Notes under the pieces: model-generated
Database searches by the model: none
The model's input: the letters and a program-made list of their open reading frames with translations, nothing else
What the model was told of the DNA's origin: nothing
Shown: positions 44,853 to 60,432 of the stretch, in pieces
Layout of the letters: every line of letters begins with the position of its first letter
How positions within the stretch are numbered: the first letter of the stretch is position 1
Made by a program: the position numbers and the translations under genes
DNA from: an uncultured Acidobacteriaceae bacterium
GTDB lineage: Bacteria; Acidobacteriota; Terriglobia; Terriglobales; Acidobacteriaceae
Length of the DNA: 64,000 bases
Reading direction: 5' to 3'
Assembly (NCBI GenBank): GCA_903849645.1
Contig: CAINJJ010000034.1
Span: 62,001-126,000, forward strand

Positions 44853-47093
44853 ATGTTCCGCGTTTTCGCGGCAGCGGCCCTCTGCTGCTGCGCCTGGCAT
44901 CCGATTGCGGCGCAGCCGGCGCCGCTGCGAACGCTTCAGGCGATCCATGCCCTCAGCAATGCAGACGCCAGCCGCCACCCACTGGTGGACTTTGAGGCAA
45001 CGGTCACCTACTACCGTCCGGAGTACGGCAACCTGTTTGTGCAGGACGGCGGCAGCGCCATTTACGTCGTCTATGAGGCGGGAAAGCCTCTGGCCATTGG
45101 AGACAGAATCCGGATCCGCGGGCTGATGCGGCCCAGCTTTCGTCCCATCGTCGAGAATGCCAAGGTAACGCTGCTGCATCACGGGGAGCTTCCCAGAGCG
45201 GCGGCCGCAAGTTACGAGCAACTGATCCGCTTCCAGCGGGACGCGATGCGGGTGAGTGTGCGGGGCGTGGTGCGCGGCGCGGACCTGGTGCATTGGGGAG
45301 ACACCCAGAAGGTGATCCTGGAACTGAGCATGGATGGCGGCTATGTGAAGGCCGTCATCGAGAGCATGGAGATAGAAAAAACCCGCGGGATGGTGGACGC
45401 CGCGGTGGAAGTGACCGGCGTGGCAGCCGGGACATTTGACGGCAAGATGGACGTGACCGGCATCGAGATCGCGACATCGAGCATGGCGGACGTGCGGGTT
45501 CTGAAGCCGGCCGGCCAATCCCCGGAATCCCTGCCGGTGACGCCGATGTCTGACATCCTGGGGGTCTACCGGCTCGAAGATGAAAGGCAACGCATCCATG
45601 TTCGAGGGGTCATCACCTACTCCATGCCTGGGTCTGCGGTGGTCCTCCAGAGCGGCCCACAAAGCATCTGGGTTGCCACGGAGAGCGAAGTGCCCCTGCA
45701 CCTCGGCCACCTGGCCGACGCGACCGGGCTGCCGAATCTGAATGACGGCTTTCTAAGCCTGAGTTACGGGAAGGTCACCGAGGCTGAGGGAGGGGCGCCA
45801 GCCAATCCCGTGCCGGCCACATGGGAAAACCTGGACTCGGGAGCGCACGTCCTTGACCTCGTATCCGTTGAGGGCCGTGTGGTGACGTCGATTCGACAAT
45901 CGATGCATGACGAGTTTGTGCTGGTCTCCGACGGCAATCTGTTTTCCGCTGTGTTTCAGCATCCGGAGATGAAAGAGGGGATTGGGGCGCAGCCGATGAA
46001 GGCCATCGCCGCCGGGTCGAGAGTGCGCGTCACGGGCATCTGCGTTCTGGCCGGTTCAGATCCCGCCGATGTGGCCGAGCCATTCAAGATCCTGATGCGC
46101 TCCACAGACGATATCGCCCTGATCGAGCCTCCCTCGCCGCTCAATGTGCGCAATCTCCTGGCGGCCGTGAGCACACTGGTTGTGCTGGTGATTCTGGTGC
46201 TGACCCGAAGCTGGCTGATCGAGCGGCGTGTGCGACGCCAGACCGCAGCGGGGGCGCGCATCGAGCTGCAGCGCAGCCGGATCCTGGAAGACATCAATGG
46301 CACCCGGCCGCTGGTGGAGATTGTGCGGGAGATTACCGAACTGGTTTCAGCCAGGCTGGAGGGTGCGCCTTGCTGGTGCCAGATCATCGACGGAGCGCAG
46401 GTTGGGGACAAGCCGGCGACTCTGGGCGCCAGACGCCCCATGGAGGCGCCGATCCCCGGCCGGTCCGGTTCGCCGCTGGGCACGCTCTCTGTGGCCATGG
46501 AAGCCGGCAGCCAGGGCGGCGAGCGCGAGACAGAGGCGCTGCTCATGGGCACGGAACTGGCCACGCTGGCGATCGAGACGCGGAGGCTCTACAGCGACCT
46601 GCTGCACCGCTCGGAGTTCGATCAGCTGACCGATCTCTTCAACCGCTTTTCGCTTGAGGGGCAGTTGGAGAAGCTGATTGAGCGGGCTCGCGAGGATGCT
46701 TCGATCTTTGGGCTCATCTACCTTGACCTTGATGATTTCAAGCAGGTCAACGACATCTATGGCCACTCGGCGGGGGACAGCTACCTGTACCAGATCTCCC
46801 AGCGAATGAAGAAGCAGTTGCGCGGAGGAGACATTCTCGCGCGGCTGGGGGGCGATGAGTTTGCGGTTCTGGTCCCGAATATCCGCAGCCGCGCCGAGGC
46901 GGAGGAGATTGCGCAGCGGATAGAACGGTGCTTTGACGAGCCGATTGCGCTCGATGGCGAACTGCTGCGCGGTTCGGCCAGCGTGGGCCTGGCCGTCTAT
47001 CCCGAGGATGCCGCGACCGGGGACGATCTGCTGCGGCACGCCGACGCCGCAATGTACGTGATGAAGCACAGGCGCGCTCAGAGTCCAGCCTGA
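44853..47093 (+). CDS. Membrane diguanylate cyclase 3 with periplasmic OB-like sensor
   Basis: This 746-residue protein is the third paralogue. The signal peptide (MFRVFAAAALCCCAWHPIAA) is followed by four OB-like units (FEATVTYYRPEYGNLFVQDG, IHVRGVITYSMPGSAVVLQS), a transmembrane helix (about 434-455) and a GGDEF domain with GGDEF at 666-670, DLDDFKQVNDIYGH and an RGGD I-site. It starts at ATG 44853 with a GGAG site; a TTG five codons upstream is less likely. It converges with rpoC, and the two share the terminator at 47124-47155. All three cyclases look active and product-inhibited. Confidence 0.9.
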   Translation: MFRVFAAAALCCCAWHPIAAQPAPLRTLQAIHALSNADASRHPLVDFEATVTYYRPEYGNLFVQDGGSAIYVVYEAGKPLAIGDRIRIRGLMRPSFRPIVENAKVTLLHHGELPRAAAASYEQLIRFQRDAMRVSVRGVVRGADLVHWGDTQKVILELSMDGGYVKAVIESMEIEKTRGMVDAAVEVTGVAAGTFDGKMDVTGIEIATSSMADVRVLKPAGQSPESLPVTPMSDILGVYRLEDERQRIHVRGVITYSMPGSAVVLQSGPQSIWVATESEVPLHLGHLADATGLPNLNDGFLSLSYGKVTEAEGGAPANPVPATWENLDSGAHVLDLVSVEGRVVTSIRQSMHDEFVLVSDGNLFSAVFQHPEMKEGIGAQPMKAIAAGSRVRVTGICVLAGSDPADVAEPFKILMRSTDDIALIEPPSPLNVRNLLAAVSTLVVLVILVLTRSWLIERRVRRQTAAGARIELQRSRILEDINGTRPLVEIVREITELVSARLEGAPCWCQIIDGAQVGDKPATLGARRPMEAPIPGRSGSPLGTLSVAMEAGSQGGERETEALLMGTELATLAIETRRLYSDLLHRSEFDQLTDLFNRFSLEGQLEKLIERAREDASIFGLIYLDLDDFKQVNDIYGHSAGDSYLYQISQRMKKQLRGGDILARLGGDEFAVLVPNIRSRAEAEEIAQRIERCFDEPIALDGELLRGSASVGLAVYPEDAATGDDLLRHADAAMYVMKHRRAQSPA

Positions 47094-47123
47094 GCAGCAA
47101 GGATTGGCCGGGCGCTCCAATAG

Positions 47124-47155
47124 AAAAAGCGGCCCGGCGTGATGCCGGGCCGCTT
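47124..47155 (-). terminator. Intrinsic terminator of the rpoBC block
   Basis: AAGCGGCCCGGC (47127-47138) and GCCGGGCCGCTT (47144-47155) form a perfect 12-bp GC-rich stem with a 5-nt loop. On the minus strand it is followed by T5, a textbook intrinsic terminator after rpoC. Confidence 0.9.
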
Positions 47156-47178
47156 GGGGTTTGGAGGAGTGAAACTGC

Positions 47179-51369
<4,191 letters not shown>

Positions 51370-51551
51370 GGCGACCCTCCTTGGCGGGCCTTTTAGGCGC
51401 CTGCCGCGGCTTTTCCCGGGATTGCTGAAGGATCCTTCCTTCCCGGGAAGCGGTGTTTGCCGCTCTCAAGAAGGACCCTGAACACTCTTTGCATCCGGCC
51501 CGCAGCACCTGGTTCGATGCTTCGGGCCGGTCCAGCTTGTGACCGCCTCGA

Positions 51552-56033
<4,482 letters not shown>

Positions 56034-56297
56034 GCATCACTCCTAAAGGCTCGTCAGTCCGGCGCCACCCGATGGGGCCTGGGCCGGGCCAGCGCCCGAG
56101 TCTCTGGGGCACCGGCTGTTTACGGTAAGAAAATCAAGAAAACCGGACTGGTTCACAACGATTTCCAGTCCCCACCCCTGCATGACCGGCGGGCCATTGG
56201 TTCAGGCTGCCGTCACACCGGGAAACTCCCAAGGCGAAACAGCCCCCGTGAGAGTCACAACAAAAACACATTGCGGCCATTGCGATATATCCGGCCA

Positions 56298-56315
56298 GTG
56301 CGCTAGACTGCGCAC
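56298..56315. promoter_or_regulatory. 18-bp palindrome in the rpoB upstream region
   Basis: GTGCGC (56298-56303), six bases, GCGCAC (56310-56315) is a perfect inverted repeat about 265 bp upstream of rpoB; candidate regulator site. Confidence 0.3.
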
Positions 56316-56782
56316 AATCGAGGAAGGAAACGCAACGGTCAAAATCCGTCAAGGATTTGTGTGCGTATCCGGCAGAATCAGCTCAGAAGATGCCATCTGC
56401 CACGACCGGGAGACACGAATAGCCCGCAAGGACGCAATGCCTCACGAGCGCGGCCCGATGCCTGTGCTCCCATCCGAATTCTTTTGCCCCGCTCTCGCCG
56501 ATCCCAAAGCTCGCTTCTGCCGCTCGCTCGCCAGCCAATCGCCATCATCAATGGACACCCGGCCCGCTTTCCGAGTAAGCCATTGACCCAAAGGCACTTA
56601 TCCATCGCGCAAAATCCGCCGCCAGAGGGCTTGGCTCTGCCCCGGCTAGCGAATCCCTGCGTGCCTATTCGCATCTCTCAAGGCGCGCCGACCAAAACCG
56701 ACTCAATCCCCAGAAAAACAGAAATGAGCCAAAAAGACGCGCAACGACTATCGTAGCGCGTCCCGGCGTTCCTTGCAAGGGC

Positions 56783-56804
56783 CCGTGGGCCTTGCGGCCC
56801 ACGG
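56783..56804 (-). terminator. Hairpin downstream of rplL
   Basis: CCGTGGGCC (56783-56791), loop TTGC, GGCCCACGG (56796-56804): a perfect 9-bp stem 14 bp after the rplL stop codon. No T-run follows on the minus strand, so it may be an attenuator or partial terminator before rpoB, as known between rplL and rpoB in E. coli. Confidence 0.55.
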
Positions 56805-56817
56805 CTCTTGAACGAAA

Positions 56818-57201
56818 CTACTTGATTTCGATGGTCGCGATGCCTTCGAACTTCTTGCGGATGGCCTCAGCCTCGTCCTTGGTCGCGCTTTCCTTGATCG
56901 CCTTGGGGGCGCCATCGACCAGGTCCTTGGCTTCCTTCAGACCGAGCGAAGTGACTTCGCGAACAGCCTTGATGGTGTTGATCTTGTTCGCGCCGAAGTC
57001 CTTGAGGATGACCTGGAACTCGGTCTTCTCTTCGACCACCGGGGCCGCCGCACCAGCCGCCGCCACCGCTACCGGGGCCGCCGCCGCTGCCGAAACGCCA
57101 AGCCGCTCTTCCAGCTTCTTGACCAGAGCCGCTGCTTCCAGCAGGCTCAGGCTTACGATTTGCTCTTCCAACTGCAACAGATCCGCCATTTTCTTCTCCA
57201 A
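56818..57201 (-). CDS. rplL: 50S ribosomal protein L7/L12
   Basis: This 127-residue stalk protein recruits translation factors. The N-terminal dimerisation helices ([20 protein letters not shown]) are followed by an Ala/Val-rich hinge ([20 protein letters not shown]). The globular C-terminal domain has [40 protein letters not shown] and IK at its end. Complete and typical. An ATG codes for the start (MEKKMADLL); the in-frame second ATG at 57189 (MADLL) is the usual family start. It follows rplJ by 127 bp. Confidence 0.97.
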   Translation of the reverse strand: MEKKMADLLQLEEQIVSLSLLEAAALVKKLEERLGVSAAAAAPVAVAAAGAAAPVVEEKTEFQVILKDFGANKINTIKAVREVTSLGLKEAKDLVDGAPKAIKESATKDEAEAIRKKFEGIATIEIK

Positions 57202-57328
57202 TCAGAATCGTTAGAAATTGATATTGCTGACCGCAAACGCAAGCGGAAAGTTTCCGATGCGCCAGACCCGCGCACTTTCTGCCTGTTTCCCGGCCAAAAC
57301 TGTTGAACACACAGCCCCGAACCGGGGG

Positions 57329-57880
57329 CTAGGCCGCGGCTGTTTCTCCGCCTGCGGCAAACTTTTCCTTCTCGACGCCCTGGCCCAGAACCACCGCCAG
57401 GTCGCGGCCCGTCGCATTGATCACGGTCGCCAGACGCTGCGCCGGGGCATTGATGAGGAACAGCAGCTTCGAGAAGAGCTCTTCCTTGCCCGGCATGGTG
57501 GCCAGCGCCTTGACTTCGTCCACATTCAGCAGCTTGCCGTCAACGATGCCCAGCTTGAACTGAAACTCGGCGTTGTCGCCGGCCCACTTGGCGAACACCT
57601 TGGCCAGAGCCACCGGGTCGCCGGAGGTGAAGGCCACGGAGTTGACGCCCTTCAGGCCCTTGAGCGCGGCAGCCACCTGGGTGCCCTCGCCGGAGACCGC
57701 CGCGAGCTTGTTCTTCACCACGCGATACTTGCCGCCCGCTTCGCGAATCACCTTGCGCAGGGCAAAGTCCTTGGCCACGGTCAGCTTGGCAAAGGTGCCG
57801 ATGATTGCCGTGGTCGAGCCTTCCAGTTCCGTCGCCAGCAACTGGACCTTCTGTATCTTTTTCGCCTTTGAAATCGCCAT
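57329..57880 (-). CDS. rplJ: 50S ribosomal protein L10
   Basis: This 183-residue base of the L7/L12 stalk has N-terminal MAISKAKKIQKVQLLATELE with the RNA-binding helix and central TFAKLTVAKDFALRKVIREA. The C-terminal helix that binds L7/L12 dimers follows (NAPAQRLATVINATGRDLAV). Standard length. In E. coli, L10 with L7/L12 represses its own mRNA at a leader between rplA and rplJ; here that leader (57881-58074) contains dispersed repeats. Confidence 0.97.
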   Translation of the reverse strand: MAISKAKKIQKVQLLATELEGSTTAIIGTFAKLTVAKDFALRKVIREAGGKYRVVKNKLAAVSGEGTQVAAALKGLKGVNSVAFTSGDPVALAKVFAKWAGDNAEFQFKLGIVDGKLLNVDEVKALATMPGKEELFSKLLFLINAPAQRLATVINATGRDLAVVLGQGVEKEKFAAGGETAAA

Positions 57881-57899
57881 TGTCTTCGCTCCGCTACGA

Positions 57900-58070
57900 C
57901 AGGGATCAGGGATCAGTGATCAGGGATCAGTAAGAAACTCTTGACCCTCTGGCTCCGCTCCCCGCTCCCCTTCTCAAGCCCCATACGGGCGTTCTGTTCA
58001 AATCCACTTGGGTCCGGCACAATCGCCCGCCGGAGGTCGGAATCAACTGATCCCTGATCTCTGACCCCTG
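57900..58070. repeat. Intergenic element with GGGATCAG-type inverted repeats (copy B)
   Basis: Units CAGGGATCAGGGATCAG and TGATCAGGGATCAG (57900-57930) face CTGATCCCTGATC plus the inverted 15-mer GATCTCTGACCCCTG (58047-58070), about 115 bp apart. The 15-mer also occurs, in the other orientation, at 36421-36435. The element fills most of the rplA-rplJ gap, just before the rplJ ribosome-binding site. Confidence 0.7.
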
Positions 58071-58074
58071 CTTA

Positions 58075-58785
58075 TTAGTGCTTGCCGGCCGCGTCCGCGA
58101 CTGCCGAATCCAGCGGCACGCCGGGGCCCATGGTCGAGCTCAGGGTGACGCTCTTGATGTACTTGCCCTTGGCAGCCGAAGGCTTGTGACGCACGATGGC
58201 GCCAATCACGGTGGTCGCATTCTCGATCAGCTTCTGCGGATCAAAGCTCAGCTTGCCCACGGGCACGTGCACCAGGCTCGTCTTGTCGGCGCGGAACTCC
58301 ACCTTGCCGGCTTTGATCTCCTTGACCGCCGCGGCCACATCCAGGGTCACGGTTCCGGTCTTGGGATTCGGCATAAGGCCCTTGGGTCCCAGCACCTTGC
58401 CCAGGCGGCCCACAACCTTCATCATGTCGGGCGTGGCAATCAGGGCGTCGAAGGCGGTCCAGCCTTCCTTTTGAATCCTTTCCACCATCTCTTCGCCGCC
58501 CACAAAATCAGCGCCGGCTTCGAGGGCTTCCTTCTGGCGGTCGCCGGTGGCGATGACGGCCACCGTCTTGGTCTTGCCCAACCCGTGCGGCAGAACAACG
58601 GTCCCGCGCACCATCTGGTCAGCATGGCGGGTGTCCACGCCCAGGCGCATGGTCAGATCGACGGTCTCGTCGAACTTGGCATACTTGACCTGCTTGAGCA
58701 GGTCAACGGCCTCGGGCAGTGCATACGACGGCTTGATTACAGCCGCGCGCGCCTTCACAATGTTTTTGCTGTCTTTTTTTGCCAT
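58075..58785 (-). CDS. rplA: 50S ribosomal protein L1
   Basis: This 236-residue L1-stalk protein begins at ATG 58785 ([18 protein letters not shown]) after a GAGGGA site; the in-frame extension upstream is leader sequence. It contains [55 protein letters not shown] and [20 protein letters not shown], all family signatures. It is the first gene of its block; rplK, the near-universal upstream partner, is not here. Confidence 0.97.
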   Translation of the reverse strand: MAKKDSKNIVKARAAVIKPSYALPEAVDLLKQVKYAKFDETVDLTMRLGVDTRHADQMVRGTVVLPHGLGKTKTVAVIATGDRQKEALEAGADFVGGEEMVERIQKEGWTAFDALIATPDMMKVVGRLGKVLGPKGLMPNPKTGTVTLDVAAAVKEIKAGKVEFRADKTSLVHVPVGKLSFDPQKLIENATTVIGAIVRHKPSAAKGKYIKSVTLSSTMGPGVPLDSAVADAAGKH

Positions 58786-58938
58786 TCTTCCCTCGTCTCC
58801 CACCGAATCTGCCAGCTCCGCTTTGCGGAGAGCCCGGAACCCCTGCCCAGCTTTGAAAACCGCAGCCGCAGGTTCGAACGGGTCCAGAAACCGTGGTACT
58901 TGTGACGGTCCAGGGATTTCCCCCGGACACATCTCTGG

Positions 58939-58967
58939 ATCATAACCAAACGGCCCCCGGAATGCAA
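58939..58967 (-). promoter_or_regulatory. Strong sigma-70 promoter upstream of rplA
   Basis: Read on the minus strand, TTGCAT (58967-58962), 17 bp, TATGAT (58944-58939). Both hexamers and the spacing are near ideal. It gives an rplA leader of about 145 nt, in which GGUGGGAGA (58804-58796) resembles the L1-binding element and could mediate feedback. Confidence 0.75.
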
Positions 58968-59031
58968 GCGCGACTGGAAATGAAGGACTCTTCCGAGCCC
59001 AGCTGCCCTGCGCTTTTCAGGGCCAAAGGCT

Positions 59032-59970
59032 TCATCCCATGAGCGCCCGGCGGATTCGCTTGCCGGAGGCCTGCCAGCGGCGGACGACCTCGTAGACGAT
59101 CACCGTCGCGTAACTGACCGCGATCCACAGCAGGACCTCTTCAATGGGCAGGCGGCTCCAGGCGGTGATGCGCAGGCCGATCATGGCGCTGTCCTGAAAG
59201 TCCCACCAGCCATAGGGCACGGCCAGCGTGACCTCCCACAGCAGGCTGGTGAGCAGGATGATGAAGACCGTGAGGCTGAGGGCGCGCCAGTTGATGACCG
59301 GCATGGCCGCGGGCAGGAGCGCCGCCGAGGGCGCCAGCGCACCGGCCACCAGAAAGGTGAAATACCCCGGAAAGCCCGGCTCGGCGACAAACACCCGCCG
59401 GTAGGCGATGGCCGCCGCAATCAGCAGGGCTGCCCACACCACGGACTGCGGGTGGAAGCGCAGCAGGCGGTCAAACTCCGCTCGCTCGCGGCTGTTGACG
59501 GGAACGCTGTAGGCCGCCAGCCAGTACTCATCGAGCCATATATAAAGGAGCAGAATGGCGACGAAGCCAGTGAAGTAAAAGACGTACTCCTCGGCCGGCA
59601 CGCCGCCGCCCAACGCCGGCGCCGGAATGCGCAGCGTGGCTCCCGGATTGGGGAAGGTGAAGAAGCGGTGCGCGAAGAAGAAGTCCAGCGCCGCGCCCAG
59701 CGGGAAGAGGATGCCGATGGTGCGGACGAAAGCCCGCTTGGAGATGCGCACGCCTTCCAGCGGGACCAGCCAGACGCCGATCACCAGAATGGGGACGATG
59801 AACAGGAGCAGGCTGACGGTGTAGCCGTGGGGCGAAACCTCCGCCGCCCTGCTGGCCGGGCCGCGCACCGTGCGCAGCGTGAGCGCCGCCGGGGCGGCTA
59901 TCATCCCCAGCATGGCCAGGAGCAGCCGGAAGCTGGTGCGTGGCGCATCTTGAGTGGAAGGTCCGGCCAT
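59032..59970 (-). CDS. Lycopene-cyclase-domain-like integral membrane protein
   Basis: This 312-residue protein has about seven transmembrane segments between residues 15 and 300. Two PxEE motifs stand out: VPAEEYVFYFTGFVAIL and LPIEEVLLWIAVSYATVIVY. Paired PxEE-type motifs on a seven-helix fold are the hallmark of the heterodimeric/CarR-type lycopene cyclase domain, so a carotenoid beta-cyclase-like or related role is plausible. No crtB, crtI or other carotenoid genes are adjacent. ATG 59970 follows an AGGAGG site; a longer frame starts in leader sequence. Confidence 0.65.
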   Translation of the reverse strand: MAGPSTQDAPRTSFRLLLAMLGMIAAPAALTLRTVRGPASRAAEVSPHGYTVSLLLFIVPILVIGVWLVPLEGVRISKRAFVRTIGILFPLGAALDFFFAHRFFTFPNPGATLRIPAPALGGGVPAEEYVFYFTGFVAILLLYIWLDEYWLAAYSVPVNSRERAEFDRLLRFHPQSVVWAALLIAAAIAYRRVFVAEPGFPGYFTFLVAGALAPSAALLPAAMPVINWRALSLTVFIILLTSLLWEVTLAVPYGWWDFQDSAMIGLRITAWSRLPIEEVLLWIAVSYATVIVYEVVRRWQASGKRIRRALMG

Positions 59971-60113
59971 GGCGCATCCTCCTGCCCCGGCGGTCGGGCT
60001 GCGCGGTAGCAGCAATATAGCATCGCCGGGGCGGTGCGGACTCCTCCGAGCGCATCCTGTTTTGCAGGCTGCGGGCTTTCCTCACCAAGCCCTCTTGTGG
60101 CACACTTGGACGC

Positions 60114-60224
60114 ATGGGAAGCAAAGACAAAGGCAAAAAAGAAGTCAAGAAGGCACCCAAACCCAAGCCCAAGCCGGAAGCGGGCCGCAAGCGCGAAGTT
60201 TTCACCCCCGCCCCGGCCAAGTAG
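60114..60224 (+). CDS. 36-residue Lys/Pro-rich small protein
   Basis: The frame reads MGSKDKGKKEVKKAPKPKPK, then PEAGRKREVFTPAPAK and TAG. It is followed after 45 bp by a very strong intrinsic terminator and is the only reasonable gene for that terminator. The ribosome-binding site is weak (CTTGGA). I recall short SKDKGKKExKKPK-type proteins in several phyla annotated as hypothetical. Function unknown; nucleic-acid binding is suggested only by the charge. Confidence 0.55.
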   Translation: MGSKDKGKKEVKKAPKPKPKPEAGRKREVFTPAPAK

Positions 60225-60269
60225 TCCCCCAGCCGTTCGCCTCTCCGGCGCGCCGCGCATCAGACGCGG

Positions 60270-60301
60270 AAAGGCCCTCTCTGCCTTGAGAGGGCCTTTT
60301 T
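60270..60301 (+). terminator. Strong intrinsic terminator
   Basis: AAAGGCCCTCTC (60270-60281), loop TGCCTT, GAGAGGGCC (60288-60296), then five T's. On the plus strand it terminates a transcript over the 60114 ORF. Confidence 0.9.
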
Positions 60302-60432
60302 GCATGGCCATGCATTGCTTCGGCGGACACTGGCCTGGGCAGCCCGCGGCCCTACAGCGGCTTCGCCCGTCACGTCATGCCTCCGCACAAGGCGATAGCC
60401 TGAAAACGAGTGCCTCACCAGGGGGTTAGCCC

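Larger units (their letters stand above)
56034..56817. other. 784-bp gap between rplL and rpoB
   Basis: No convincing ORF is found on either strand. The region holds an rplL 3' hairpin (56783-56804), a GTGCGC-N6-GCGCAC palindrome (56298-56315) and a loosely conserved inverted pair: CGAATAGCCCGCAAGGA at 56416-56432 and, inverted, TCCCTGCGTGCCTATTCG at 56654-56671. I saw no clear promoter pair for rpoB, although the size of the gap suggests one. Confidence 0.5.

Noticed and set aside
56182-56586. 134-codon plus-strand ORF in the rplL-rpoB gap
   Set aside because: Composition is not protein-like and no ribosome-binding site or family is seen.
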